From positions 1 to 64,000 of IMG/VR virus record IMGVR_UViG_3300031521_000024: DNA of 64,000 nt. The stretch is one strand, 5' to 3'. Numbering within the stretch: position 1 is the stretch's first letter; the number at the start of each line of letters is the position of its first letter. The stretch comes from a virus. The notes below the pieces were generated by a model that saw only the letters and a list, made by a program, of their open reading frames with translations, was not told the DNA's origin and did not search any database. Below are positions 15,203 to 23,008 of this stretch, one piece after another. The translations under genes and the position numbers were made by a program.

Positions 15203-15604
15203 ATGGGACTTGATATAACATTCTACAAGACAAAAGATATATACAAAGATGTGACTCCAGTTGTATATCAAGATGATAATTGTCTTATTAAACAAAAAAA
15301 AGACTCAATAATATTAGAAGATTTTGAAAAACTAGTCACTGAAATTTATTATCTTAGAAATAATTGGGTGGTTCTAAATTATTTGGCTGGTGAATATGGT
15401 CAGATAAAATATGATCCAGATTCATTCTATCAAAGAAATGAACTTAATGATTGTATTGTAAATATGAAAGAGAGTGACATTCCAAACATAGAAAGTTTAA
15501 TGAAAGAAAATAAGCATTGGACTGATGAAGAACAGACTGATTTTATTTATATTCTTAAAAAATCCATAGTAAGAAATAGTGTTTTAATACACATTAGTTA
15601 TTAA
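15203..15604 (+). CDS. Hypothetical protein with MGLDITFY start, 133 aa
   Basis: The opening MGLDITFYKTKD is typical of a widespread but uncharacterised small protein family in bacteria and phages (M-G-L-D-I/L-x-x-Y/F). It also has Y-L-R-N-N-W-V-V-L-N-Y-L-A, a helix often seen in that family. No catalytic residues known. It closes the operon before a regulated promoter. Confidence 0.7.
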   Translation: MGLDITFYKTKDIYKDVTPVVYQDDNCLIKQKKDSIILEDFEKLVTEIYYLRNNWVVLNYLAGEYGQIKYDPDSFYQRNELNDCIVNMKESDIPNIESLMKENKHWTDEEQTDFIYILKKSIVRNSVLIHISY

Positions 15605-15625
15605 TAATATTATTTAACTTTTGAT

Positions 15626-15659
15626 ATACCACATATATAAATTATATGTGGTATCTTTG
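15626..15659 (+). promoter_or_regulatory. Promoter with overlapping 12-bp inverted repeat (operator)
   Basis: TATCTTTG at 15652-15659 is a Bacteroidetes -7 element. ATACCACATATA (15626-15637) and its exact reverse complement TATATGTGGTAT (15643-15654), spaced by 5 nt, overlap the first three bases of that element and cover the upstream spacer. A dimeric repressor bound here would block the promoter. It serves the genes from 15695. Confidence 0.7.
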
Positions 15660-15694
15660 CATTGTATTAAGTCAAACAATAAAACAATATAATT

Positions 15695-16081
15695 ATGTCA
15701 GTATCAGTTTATCCTCCAGAAGAAGAATTAACAATAGACACTCATCAAATTGAGTTTAATGATATTGTTCATAATATAGTTAATAGAAAACTTCGTGAAT
15801 ATGCTTTAAAGGAAGTTAGTGAGATTAATAATACGTACTTGCAGCCTGATTTGAGAACACATTTCAGTCTTATTAATATTTCTACTATATCTAGTAGTAT
15901 TTTTAATAATTTTAATAATTTTAAAGTACCAAGGACTAAATATAAATTAGAAGAATTTGATGGTATAGAAATCGGTATTGAAGAATTATATAAGAATAGA
16001 TTGTCTTTCATTAATTTAATAAAAGATTCAGAAGACATTTTAAATTTCATTTTTTTTAATTTTAATTTTTATTGTGTATAA
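15695..16081 (+). CDS. Hypothetical protein, 128 aa
   Basis: First gene after the promoter with an inverted repeat. Mostly helical with asparagine/isoleucine-rich segments and a hydrophobic, phenylalanine-rich C-terminus (FIFFNFNFYCV) that might contact the membrane. Unrecognised. Confidence 0.7.
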   Translation: MSVSVYPPEEELTIDTHQIEFNDIVHNIVNRKLREYALKEVSEINNTYLQPDLRTHFSLINISTISSSIFNNFNNFKVPRTKYKLEEFDGIEIGIEELYKNRLSFINLIKDSEDILNFIFFNFNFYCV

Positions 16082-16116
16082 AAAAATTCAATTCAAACAA
16101 TTTAAATAATATTATT

Positions 16117-16443
16117 ATGATAGCATTATTATTATCCTCAGTTATTATTGGCGTTTTGTCTATTATCTGTTTAGAATTTGTTTTCATATCTAATAAGAAC
16201 AAATCTAATTATTATTTGCTTCTTGTTTTTTATTTTATTCTTATTTTTTCTATTTCAATTTATCATGAATATAAAAAAAATGAGACTATTGACACACATT
16301 TTAATTCATATCTGATGCCATATAAGTCATCTAATAAATGTTATAAGGTTAATTTTGAAAAAATAGTAAGTGAAAAAATTTCTAAAATGTCACCAGAAGA
16401 ATTAGATGAATTTTTTAAACATTATAAGTCATCTAATAAATAA
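16117..16443 (+). CDS. Membrane protein, 108 aa
   Basis: ATG 16117 (MIALLLSSVIIG) is preferred to a TTG start further upstream. Two hydrophobic helices (about residues 1-22 and 31-50), then a cytoplasmic-looking tail in which YKSSNK occurs twice (near residue 66 and at the extreme C-terminus). The stop overlaps the next start by one base. Confidence 0.7.
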   Translation: MIALLLSSVIIGVLSIICLEFVFISNKNKSNYYLLLVFYFILIFSISIYHEYKKNETIDTHFNSYLMPYKSSNKCYKVNFEKIVSEKISKMSPEELDEFFKHYKSSNK

Positions 16444-16736
16444 TGGAAGAATTTGAATATATTGATAGAAACAGAGACTACAAAACAGGAACAAAAACTG
16501 TGTTGATAGATCAATTTGAACTTATTACTGTTGAAAAAATATTAAAAAAAGGTGATAGATTTATATGTCCTATTACAAAAGATAATAATCGAGGTATTGT
16601 AGATAGCAAAACTATGTTACCAATTTTATTGTTTGTAAAAGAAGTAAGACATATTCACATAATATATTCATATTACGAGGAATTAAACGGTAATCCTGCT
16701 GTTGCCTTTGATATGTGCTATAAATTGGTTCAATAA
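16443..16736 (+). CDS. Hypothetical protein, 97 aa
   Basis: Soluble, beta-rich, with K-K-G-D-R-F-I-C (a barrel-like G-D turn) in the middle. Coupled to the membrane protein upstream. Last + strand gene before the ncRNA at 16.8 kb. Unrecognised. Confidence 0.7.
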   Translation: MEEFEYIDRNRDYKTGTKTVLIDQFELITVEKILKKGDRFICPITKDNNRGIVDSKTMLPILLFVKEVRHIHIIYSYYEELNGNPAVAFDMCYKLVQ

Positions 16737-16756
16737 GATTAAATATAAATTATTAG

Positions 16757-17028
16757 AGTATTATTATTACAAAGTCATGTTATTCATTTTGTTGAAATGA
16801 CAACAAGCGATATCATACAGTCTTGGTGATTTTTTGATATAATATTCGTAAGCCGAAGTGGAACTACGATGCCACTGAAAAAAGTTAGCAAGTTCGGTGC
16901 AGGGCTAAAAAAAATAATAGGTCTAAGTTACAGAGGGATCCAAAAAAGAACTGAAGTATGCCATTTTATAAATAAATTCCTGTATTAATTTATAAAAAAA
17001 GATTGAATGAGTAATCATTCAATCTTTT
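16757..17028 (+). ncRNA. Putative structured ncRNA
   Basis: No gene in 16737-17055. It is less AT-rich than its surroundings and has nested pairings: CCGAA/TTCGG (16853-16857 with 16893-16897) enclosing AGTGG/CCACT (16857-16861 with 16872-16876), and ATATCA/TGATAT further upstream. It ends in an intrinsic terminator at 16997-17028. The 15-mer CCACTGAAAAAAGTT (16872-16886) recurs exactly at 41647-41661 in the other RNA region. It does not look like tmRNA, RNase P or SRP RNA. Confidence 0.55.
16997..17028. terminator. Bidirectional intrinsic terminator
   Basis: AAAAGATTGAATGA and its exact reverse complement around a GTAA loop (14 bp), with T-runs on both sides. It ends the ncRNA from the left and the minus-strand operon from the right. 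Confidence 0.85.
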
Positions 17029-17055
17029 GTTTTTATTCTCTTAATGCGTGATTAA

Positions 17056-17271
17056 TCATTCATTTTTTCCTGTAATATTTATCAATTCTTCTGTAAATTC
17101 AAAACATCTACCACCATTCCATCTGATGTCAACTTCATCGTCATTCATGTAAAATGGCGGCTCAACTACAACTCCTACACCAATTCCTCTTCCCCAACCA
17201 TCAAAATCATTAGTTATCCAAGTTTCTTCATTCTTAATTACTTTATCACCAATATTAAATTTTTCCATCAC
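17056..17271 (-). CDS. SH3-like small protein, 71 aa
   Basis: Pattern F-N-I-G-D-K-V-I-K, then G-I-G-V-G-V-V-V-E-P-P and D-I-R-W-N-G-G-R-C-F-E-F, all typical of small SH3/KOW barrels. A second ATG one codon in is an alternative start. Overlaps the upstream minus-strand gene by 17 nt. Likely a protein- or RNA-binding module; target unknown. Confidence 0.7.
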   Translation of the reverse strand: MMEKFNIGDKVIKNEETWITNDFDGWGRGIGVGVVVEPPFYMNDDEVDIRWNGGRCFEFTEELINITGKNE

Positions 17272-17452
17272 ATTTATTATTTATATAATCTTCTAATAAT
17301 TCTGAACTTTCAATATATTGTCTTCTTAGTTCATGAAATTCATCATCTTTAATTTCTTTGAAGTTGCTATAATGTCTAAAGCAATAATCAAATCCCTCAT
17401 TTTCCATTTTAGATTTTATATATCTACAATCTTCTATCTCTTCTTCTGTCAT
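17255..17452 (-). CDS. Hypothetical helical protein, 65 aa
   Basis: Charged, probably all helical, with a cysteine in each half. It lies between the radical-SAM gene and the SH3-like gene in one minus-strand operon. Unrecognised. Confidence 0.65.
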   Translation of the reverse strand: MTEEEIEDCRYIKSKMENEGFDYCFRHYSNFKEIKDDEFHELRRQYIESSELLEDYINNKCDGKI

Positions 17453-17456
17453 AATA

Positions 17457-18350
17457 TTAATCTTTTATTTTAATATACTCATTTATGGATAGTAACCCAC
17501 AAGAACTTCCAATTTCTAGTCCAGGAGGTATGTAATATTCATGTTTAATTCCAACAAGACTAAATATATCTGAAAATACTTTAATTTTAGAAATGTTTGA
17601 TGGTTCAGCGTCTATATTATCTTTCTTGTTATAGAATAAAAATTTAACATCAAATCCTTTGTCTTTAATAAGATTAGTTAATCTCATAGCATCTTCTGAT
17701 TTATCATTTACATTCTCTATTAGAGCATAATGTATTTCAACACTATTTCCTGTCATAGATTTATAATAATCTACTGCTGCAATGGTCGGTTCAATTTTCA
17801 TTGATCTTGGCATCCACTGAACTCTCTGCTCATTTGTAGTATAATGTAAAGATAGATGCAACTTAACAGGCAAATTGTTTTTAGCTATTTTATTTGTTAA
17901 TTTGAAAAATTCAATACTGTGAGATTCAGGTAAAGATGTTGCAAATGCGAATCTAACGTATATATCTTTCAGATAAGTATTTTGAATATTTATCATTGAT
18001 TCTACAACTTCATCAACATTTGTTACAATTTCACCAATACCCATGAAACTTATTAATAAAGTTTTTGGGTTTTCAGATAATTTTAAATCATTATAAATAT
18101 AATTAACTCCATTAGAAATTTCAAATGATGTTAGATTTCTATTTTTAATTTTACCAACATATTCTGCTGTATGACAAAATTTGCATCCTATTGAGCAAAA
18201 TGTTGAAACTGGACAGCAAATAATATTTTTACCATCATTCTTATTGATATAAGAAAATTCAATTATTAATTTATCCTCTGTATAAAAAATATACTTGATT
18301 GTGTTGTCAATAGTTGAATGTACTAATTTTTTTAATTCTAAATCTTTCAT
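17457..18350 (-). CDS. Radical-SAM protein of the RlmN/Cfr family
   Basis: 297 residues. C52-x3-C56-x2-C59 (FCSIGCKFC) binds the 4Fe-4S cluster, MGIGE at 103-107 is the SAM-binding motif, L-S-L-H follows near 160-170, and C284 in GSSCG corresponds to the methyl-carrying cysteine of RlmN/Cfr. Family members methylate C2 or C8 of an adenosine in 23S rRNA or tRNA. It is shorter than cellular RlmN because the N-terminal accessory domain is reduced. Possible roles (inference): modifying phage or host tRNA or rRNA against nucleases or antibiotics. Confidence 0.88.
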   Translation of the reverse strand: MKDLELKKLVHSTIDNTIKYIFYTEDKLIIEFSYINKNDGKNIICCPVSTFCSIGCKFCHTAEYVGKIKNRNLTSFEISNGVNYIYNDLKLSENPKTLLISFMGIGEIVTNVDEVVESMINIQNTYLKDIYVRFAFATSLPESHSIEFFKLTNKIAKNNLPVKLHLSLHYTTNEQRVQWMPRSMKIEPTIAAVDYYKSMTGNSVEIHYALIENVNDKSEDAMRLTNLIKDKGFDVKFLFYNKKDNIDAEPSNISKIKVFSDIFSLVGIKHEYYIPPGLEIGSSCGLLSINEYIKIKD

Positions 18351-18421
18351 AGTTTATTTTATTGTATCATTTTTAATATGAAAGTTTATATTTAAATAGT
18401 TATTTAACCAAAAATAATTTG

Positions 18422-18429
18422 TATCTTTG
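18422..18429 (+). promoter_or_regulatory. Bacteroidetes-type promoter, -7 element
   Basis: TATCTTTG, 22 nt before the ATG at 18452. Drives the three-paralogue cluster on the + strand. Confidence 0.65.
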
Positions 18430-18451
18430 TTTAATATAAAATTAAATATAA

Positions 18452-18730
18452 ATGAATAAGCTTAATTTAAGCATAGGTGAGATGTTAACATCATTAGATG
18501 ATTGGTTAAAATATGATCTTGGTACTCAAAATCACTCATTTATAAAAGGCAATAAATATAAATTTACATATTATTGTCCTGAATATAATTGTTATTCAGT
18601 AGAATCTGAAATATATATCTATGCAAATTCAAATTGCAATTTGTCATTATTAACTGAAGAAGAAATAATAAAACATTTTGATTATAAATCAATTCAAAGA
18701 AGAAAAAAATTAAAAAAACTAAATGAATAA
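18452..18730 (+). CDS. Hypothetical protein, 92 aa (paralogue 1 of 3), basic tail
   Basis: Shares with its two downstream neighbours an N-terminal helix L-T-S-L-D-D-W-L-K-Y, a central K-G-N/S-K-Y-K strand and a C-terminus H/N-F-D-Y-x-x-x-Q-R-x-K-K-L. The tail QRRKKLKKLNE belongs to the basic-tail group of this window. Overlaps the next (interrupted) copy by 8 nt. Confidence 0.75.
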   Translation: MNKLNLSIGEMLTSLDDWLKYDLGTQNHSFIKGNKYKFTYYCPEYNCYSVESEIYIYANSNCNLSLLTEEEIIKHFDYKSIQRRKKLKKLNE

Positions 18731-18980
18731 ATTATATAGGAAAGATGTATTAATTTCTTTATAACATTGGGTTAAATTTACTCTTAACGGAAATTCTTAT
18801 ATATTTTTAAAAGGTGGCAAATATGAAGTTTCATATATAAATATGTATGGACTATATGTTATAGAAATGAGATCAAATGACTCTTTTAGATATGTTTCAT
18901 TGACTTATGATGAAATAATGAAACATTTTGATTATAAGTCAATTCAAAGAATTAAAAAATTAAAAAAACTAAATGATTAA
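18723..18980 (+). pseudogene. Middle paralogue interrupted by in-frame TAA
   Basis: From ATG 18723 the frame reads MNKLYRKDVLISL then TAA at 18762-18764, then continues in frame with HWVKFTLNGNSYIF through the full family sequence to TAA at 18978-18980. The intact neighbours have D-D-W where this copy has stop-H-W. Both flanking paralogues and the 3' end of this copy are well preserved, so inactivation is recent or the stop is tolerated. An in-frame ATG downstream (18843) could give a short remnant. Confidence 0.75.
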
Positions 18981-19257
18981 ATTATATAGAGAAGATGTAT
19001 TAATTGCATTAGATGATTGGGTTAAATATTCAATTAATGGTATGTCTTATCATTTTAATAAAGGTTCTAAATATAAAATTTTATCTATATTTATTGACTG
19101 TGAATACCCATATTATATTGAATCAGAAAAAACTAACAGAAAATATGAAGTTAAATTTTGTAGTGATTGCTCATTAGATGATGTTGAAATAACTCAGAAC
19201 TTTGATTATATAACATATCAAAGAAAGAATAAATTGATAAAATTGAATAAATTATAA
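18973..19257 (+). CDS. Hypothetical protein, 94 aa (paralogue 3 of 3), basic tail
   Basis: MIKLYREDVLIALDDWVKY at the start, K-G-S-K-Y-K in the middle and YQRKNKLIKLNKL at the end. Its stop overlaps the stop region of the first tagged array on the opposite strand, so there is no room for a terminator between the two operons. Confidence 0.75.
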   Translation: MIKLYREDVLIALDDWVKYSINGMSYHFNKGSKYKILSIFIDCEYPYYIESEKTNRKYEVKFCSDCSLDDVEITQNFDYITYQRKNKLIKLNKL

Positions 19258-19551
19258 GTTGAATTTATTTATATTATTTTTATATTTAACAACATTCTTA
19301 TCTTTATCAAATGCCAATATATCTTCTATATAAACATTCCATCCATTAGGATGATTTTCATCATAAAAATCAATCATGTATGCTGAGCCACTATAATAAT
19401 TTATTATTTTATATGCATTATCAGTGAATATTTTTCTATAATGATCACCTATCTCTGGATCACTAAAATTTAAATTTTTTGTGTTCAGAACAACATAATC
19501 GCCAATTCTTGGTTCATCATTATTATTTTCAAATTTTTTTAAGTATTTCAT
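19252..19551 (-). CDS. Tagged protein, GDYV SH3-like, 99 aa
   Basis: Last gene of array 1. N-terminal tag MKYLKKFE, C-terminal tag NKFNL. Residues 15-19 give R-I-G-D-Y-V, the start of a small barrel shared by about 18 tagged proteins. It is a close paralogue of the next upstream gene (both have K-N-L-x-F-S-D-P and H-P-x-G-W-x-x-Y-x-E-D-I-L). The KFNL end is kept although no tagged gene follows, so the tag is selected in protein. Function unknown. Confidence 0.85.
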   Translation of the reverse strand: MKYLKKFENNNDEPRIGDYVVLNTKNLNFSDPEIGDHYRKIFTDNAYKIINYYSGSAYMIDFYDENHPNGWNVYIEDILAFDKDKNVVKYKNNINKFNL

Positions 19552-19886
19552 AAGTTAAATTTATTTGCTATATTTTTATATTTAACAACTTCTTCATCTT
19601 TATCATAAAATAGTATATCCTCATAATAGATATCCCATCCATCAGGATGAGTTTTATCATAAAAATTAATTGTATATACTGAAGATGGGAATTTACTTGT
19701 ATATTTTGGAGAGTATTCACTATTATCACCAATTATTTTATATACATTATTAGTAAATATTCTTATATAATTTTTATTTTTATATGAGTTAGGATCACTA
19801 AATTTTAAATTTTTTACATTCAGTATAACATAATCACCAATTTCTGGTATTGTTTCTTTATTTTCAAATGTCTTTATATATTTCAT
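19548..19886 (-). CDS. Tagged protein, GDYV SH3-like, 112 aa
   Basis: Tags MKYIKTFE and NKFNL. E-I-G-D-Y-V-I-L-N-V-K-N-L opens the domain. Longer loop than its downstream paralogue (a serine/tyrosine-rich insert near residues 50-62). ATGA overlap with the next gene couples translation. Confidence 0.85.
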   Translation of the reverse strand: MKYIKTFENKETIPEIGDYVILNVKNLKFSDPNSYKNKNYIRIFTNNVYKIIGDNSEYSPKYTSKFPSSVYTINFYDKTHPDGWDIYYEDILFYDKDEEVVKYKNIANKFNL

Positions 19887-20209
19887 AAGTTAAATTTTTT
19901 TGCTGATAGTATTTTTTCCATTTCATTTTTATCTCCAAAATATAAAATATCATTCATTTCAAATCTCAGCATATCATTATCAACACCGTCATAAAATAAT
20001 TTTTTCAAATTTGAAGGAATTTTGTTATATTTTACAAAAACACCTCCATTGTATATATCATAAATTTTACCAATTGAATTGTTTATATATTCATTTAATA
20101 ATTCATCTAAATCAGAATGAAAATATTTCATCTTTTTAATATTCATAATAACATAATCACCAACAATTGGGTTATTTTCAGTAGCTTCAAATTGTTTCAA
20201 ATGTTTCAT
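19883..20209 (-). CDS. Tagged protein, GDYV SH3-like, 108 aa
   Basis: Tags MKHLKQFE and KKFNL. Has the fuller version of the domain: V-G-D-Y-V-I-M, then Y-I-N-N-S-I-G-K-I, then V-K-Y-N-K-I-P-S-N-L and a C-terminal amphipathic helix. Same arrangement as the tagged proteins at 56310 and 21779. Confidence 0.85.
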   Translation of the reverse strand: MKHLKQFEATENNPIVGDYVIMNIKKMKYFHSDLDELLNEYINNSIGKIYDIYNGGVFVKYNKIPSNLKKLFYDGVDNDMLRFEMNDILYFGDKNEMEKILSAKKFNL

Positions 20210-20499
20210 ATGTTATATTTTTTTGATTGTAATAATATTTCTAATTCTTCTTTATTTTTTGAAATATGTTTTATCTCAGATACATCTAAATACCAATTAT
20301 CATCAATATGGTTTTCTAATTTAAATTTAATGATATATAAAATCTTCCCTATTTTTCTTTGTCTCGTTCCAATTATTTGAAATATATTATTATTAATTTT
20401 ATCATTAATAACAGCATTAAGAGTTTCTACATTAGGAATTATATAGTCACCTACGTCTGGAGTATTTTCTATATCTTCAAATTTTTTCAAGTACTTCAT
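20206..20499 (-). CDS. Tagged protein, GDYV SH3-like, 97 aa
   Basis: Tags MKYLKKFE and KKYNI, one of three proteins with tyrosine in place of phenylalanine in the end tag. V-G-D-Y-I-I-P opens the domain; W-Y-L-D-V-S-E-I-K and a final helix follow. ATGA-coupled on both sides. Confidence 0.85.
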   Translation of the reverse strand: MKYLKKFEDIENTPDVGDYIIPNVETLNAVINDKINNNIFQIIGTRQRKIGKILYIIKFKLENHIDDNWYLDVSEIKHISKNKEELEILLQSKKYNI

Positions 20500-20807
20500 A
20501 AGTTAAATTTATTTGTTTCTGATTTAGTCTTACAATAATCTATTTCTGATTTAGTCATTTTTCTTGAAATAAAATATATATTACCAGTTATTTTTTGCTT
20601 AGTGATTAATGTTTCAAATGTAATAACTATGTTATCTTTATCTTCATTATTATGATTCTCCAATAGAGTTATTTCTATTATTTTGACAAATAAATTATCT
20701 GGTATTTTTTCTACTCTCTCCACATAATCAGGAATTATTTTTATTTTAACATAATCTCCTATATTAATATTTAGTTTGTTAATTTCAAATGATTTTATAT
20801 ACTTCAT
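20496..20807 (-). CDS. Tagged protein, GDYV-type, 103 aa
   Basis: Tags MKYIKSFE and NKFNL. N-I-G-D-Y-V-K-I-K then a more diverged beta-rich core (IVITFETLITKQKITG). The last 20 residues are charged and helical. Diverged member of the SH3-like group. Confidence 0.8.
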   Translation of the reverse strand: MKYIKSFEINKLNINIGDYVKIKIIPDYVERVEKIPDNLFVKIIEITLLENHNNEDKDNIVITFETLITKQKITGNIYFISRKMTKSEIDYCKTKSETNKFNL

Positions 20808-21169
20808 AGGTTGAATTTATTTGAATTATTTTGAATTTCTATTTTATTTTTCAATTCATCTTTTGTTTTTGCTAATAAGTTTATATCTTCTAAATAAAAT
20901 ATTTGATTGTAGCCATAATTTTTATCATATTGAAAAAATTCTCTTACATTTTTTGGAATATCAAAACCATATATAACCTTTATTTTGTTGTTATTAAAAG
21001 TAGTATATATTTGTCCAGGACAATTAAGAAAAAAATCTTTTAACAAATCAAGATATTTTTCATCGTAGTGATTTTTCAAATGATTAATATAATTTTTACT
21101 TACTATTGACACATAATCTCCTACTTCAGTCTCATTAGTATCATTTTCAAATTTCTTTATATATTTCAT
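20804..21169 (-). CDS. Tagged protein, GDYV SH3-like, 121 aa
   Basis: Tags MKYIKKFE and NKFNL. V-G-D-Y-V-S-I, then a longer helix (YLDLLKDFFLNCPGQIY), then Y-G-F-D-I-P-K-N-V-R-E-F-F, equivalent to the V-x-Y-x-x-I-P element of the other members. ATGA-coupled. Confidence 0.85.
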   Translation of the reverse strand: MKYIKKFENDTNETEVGDYVSIVSKNYINHLKNHYDEKYLDLLKDFFLNCPGQIYTTFNNNKIKVIYGFDIPKNVREFFQYDKNYGYNQIFYLEDINLLAKTKDELKNKIEIQNNSNKFNL

Positions 21170-21471
21170 ATGTTAAATTTGTTTGCATCAATTTCATAAT
21201 CTTCAACAGTTATTTCTATTACAGTTTTATTTACATTTATTTTATCTGACCAACTCCAACTGTTATAGATTAATGAGTGATTTAAATATATAAATTTAAA
21301 ATGTGGGTTATTCCAATATTGAGAGTGCGTATTATTACTCCAACTTGATATTTCATCTGTTGACATACCTATTTTAGTTAGTGCAATAAAATATACTTCT
21401 AACGGGTATGATGGAATTTTATATTGAATTTTTTTAATATTTATCTTTTCAAATTTTTTTATATATTTCAT
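21166..21471 (-). CDS. Tagged protein, KIPxYPLE family, 101 aa
   Basis: Tags MKYIKKFE and NKFNI. No GDYV domain; instead Y-K-I-P-S-Y-P-L-E-V-Y-F-I-A-L-T-K-I-G-M, Q-Y-W-N-N and W-S-W-S-D-K-I-N-V-N. The next upstream gene is clearly a duplicate, and the tagged protein at 55972 is a distant relative. Role unknown. Confidence 0.85.
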   Translation of the reverse strand: MKYIKKFEKINIKKIQYKIPSYPLEVYFIALTKIGMSTDEISSWSNNTHSQYWNNPHFKFIYLNHSLIYNSWSWSDKINVNKTVIEITVEDYEIDANKFNI

Positions 21472-21782
21472 ATGTTAAATTTCTTTGCATCAATTTCATA
21501 ATCGTCAACAGTTATTTCTCTTACAGTTTGATTTACATTTATTCTATTTGACCAACTCCATTGATATTTTTTAGTATAATCATTGTATATGTGATCTAAA
21601 TATATAAATTTAAAATTTGAATTATTCCAATATTGAGCTAATTTATTACTACTCCAATTTGATATTTCATCTTGTGACATACCAATTTTAGTTAGTGCAA
21701 TAAAATATGCTTCTAACGGATATGCTGGAATTTTATAATGAATTGTATTATTTATTTTTTCAAAATTTTTTATATATTTCAT
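21468..21782 (-). CDS. Tagged protein, KIPxYPLE family, 104 aa
   Basis: Tags MKYIKNFE and KKFNI. Shares K-I-P-A-Y-P-L-E-A-Y-F-I-A-L-T-K-I-G-M and the W-S-W-S-N-R-I-N-V-N segment with the downstream copy; roughly two thirds of positions look identical. A recent duplication within the array, differing mainly by a short insertion (YNDYTKKYQ). Confidence 0.85.
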   Translation of the reverse strand: MKYIKNFEKINNTIHYKIPAYPLEAYFIALTKIGMSQDEISNWSSNKLAQYWNNSNFKFIYLDHIYNDYTKKYQWSWSNRINVNQTVREITVDDYEIDAKKFNI

Positions 21783-22114
21783 AGGTTAAATTTATTTGTA
21801 TTAATAGAAATTTCTAATTCTGATTTATCTTTTGAATATCTAACTATATCTGCTCCTTTCATAGTAAATGCAGATTCATTTTTATATCTCTTGAAATTAT
21901 TTAAATTATCTGGAATATGATCATATTCAACTATATAATATGTAGCACCTGGTATTAATTTATAATCAATATCAATAAGTTTTCCTACCTTATTTTTAAT
22001 GAAATCATTAAATTCTTTATATGTATTATTATATTTACCATCATACCATTCACATATTACATAATCACCAATTTCTAATTTATTATTTATTTCAAATGTT
22101 TTTAAATATTTCAT
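21779..22114 (-). CDS. Tagged protein, GDYV SH3-like, 111 aa; first gene of array 1
   Basis: Tags MKYLKTFE and NKFNL. E-I-G-D-Y-V-I-C-E-W, F-I-K-N-K-V-G-K-L-I-D, V-E-Y-D-H-I-P-D-N-L and a C-terminal helix (KSELEISINT) show the complete domain. As first gene of the operon it has no upstream KFNL-coding sequence, yet keeps the N-terminal tag, so the start tag is also kept independently of the junction repeat. Confidence 0.87.
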   Translation of the reverse strand: MKYLKTFEINNKLEIGDYVICEWYDGKYNNTYKEFNDFIKNKVGKLIDIDYKLIPGATYYIVEYDHIPDNLNNFKRYKNESAFTMKGADIVRYSKDKSELEISINTNKFNL

Positions 22115-22166
22115 ACTTTATATATTAAAAAAACATAATTAAATTCTTCAATTGAAATAATTATAT

Positions 22167-22174
22167 TATTTTTG
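22167..22174 (+). promoter_or_regulatory. Promoter-like -7 element
   Basis: TATTTTTG fits TAnnTTTG, 26 nt before the start at 22200, in the divergent gap between array 1 and the + strand genes. No clear -33 element. Confidence 0.45.
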
Positions 22175-22199
22175 CATATAATATAAAAAAATAAAAACT

Positions 22200-22724
22200 A
22201 TGGAATTTAAAGTTGTTGATTATAAAATATATAAAATTCATACTACACGTGAAAAATATCGTGAGGCCGCAATTAAATATGATTATGCATCAAAAAATAA
22301 AAATTGGGCTGATGATTTTGAAGGAATGATTGAAAAAAAATATTCTGGTTACAGTGATCAAATAGATTCATTTAGTTCTAATAAATATCTAATGAAAATT
22401 GTATTTGTTGGTGATAAATTTGATATAAATAAAGACTTTTATGATAATTGTAAACTTCCTTATTATAGTCACTTGCATAGTGATTTTAAAGAATATGGAG
22501 ATAATCTAACAGATGAAATTATACAATCTCATTTTGAAGTTGTTAAACCAAATAAACCAACTACATATCCTAAATATAACAATGAAGTTAAATTCAATTA
22601 TGATAAAAAAAATGTTATAATTGAGAAAATCTACTTTGATGGTTATGATTGGCAATATAAATTGAAAAATATTGGTCATGTTTATGATTATATTTCTGAA
22701 ACTAATATCAATAAATATAATTGA
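22200..22724 (+). CDS. Hypothetical protein, 174 aa
   Basis: Soluble alpha/beta protein, tyrosine- and lysine-rich, divergent from array 1. No catalytic motif found. Contains L-M-K-I-V-F-V-G-D-K-F-D-I in the centre, which may be a core strand-turn. Unrecognised. Confidence 0.75.
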   Translation: MEFKVVDYKIYKIHTTREKYREAAIKYDYASKNKNWADDFEGMIEKKYSGYSDQIDSFSSNKYLMKIVFVGDKFDINKDFYDNCKLPYYSHLHSDFKEYGDNLTDEIIQSHFEVVKPNKPTTYPKYNNEVKFNYDKKNVIIEKIYFDGYDWQYKLKNIGHVYDYISETNINKYN

Positions 22725-22756
22725 AAGGTGAAAAATGTATAAATGTTATTTTATTT

Positions 22757-22788
22757 TTTGGTTAGTAACAAAAAATTTAGTATTTTTG
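22757..22788 (+). promoter_or_regulatory. Bacteroidetes-type promoter, full match
   Basis: TTTG (22757-22760), exactly 20 nt, then TATTTTTG (22781-22788), 19 nt before the ATG at 22808. Drives the small gene and MgtC. Confidence 0.8.
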
Positions 22789-22807
22789 TCAAATAATTAA
22801 AATTAGT

Positions 22808-22999
22808 ATGACAAAAATTGAAGAAACAGATAATAAAATATTACTTTCTTATTATTATAAAAGAGTATTAGATGTATTTAATTCAGATTTTATTAATAAA
22901 GATTTTATTGATAGGGCAATTAAATTAAGAGATGCAATAGAAAATGACATAGGAATAGTACACACAGAAGAGTATTATGAGATTATGAAAAATATATAA
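22808..22999 (+). CDS. Hypothetical helical protein, 63 aa
   Basis: Charged all-helical small protein directly after a full promoter and 9 nt before the MgtC gene. Unrecognised. Confidence 0.7.
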   Translation: MTKIEETDNKILLSYYYKRVLDVFNSDFINKDFIDRAIKLRDAIENDIGIVHTEEYYEIMKNI

Positions 23000-23008
23000 A
23001 AATAAAAT

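Noticed and set aside
16757-17028. tmRNA, RNase P or SRP RNA
   Set aside because: None of their hallmark sequences or sizes is present; the region stays an unassigned ncRNA.
11316-18980. Reassigned stop codons (TGA or TAA read as amino acid) in this phage
   Set aside because: TGA and TAA end dozens of genes here, including ATGA overlaps; only two genes have internal stops.
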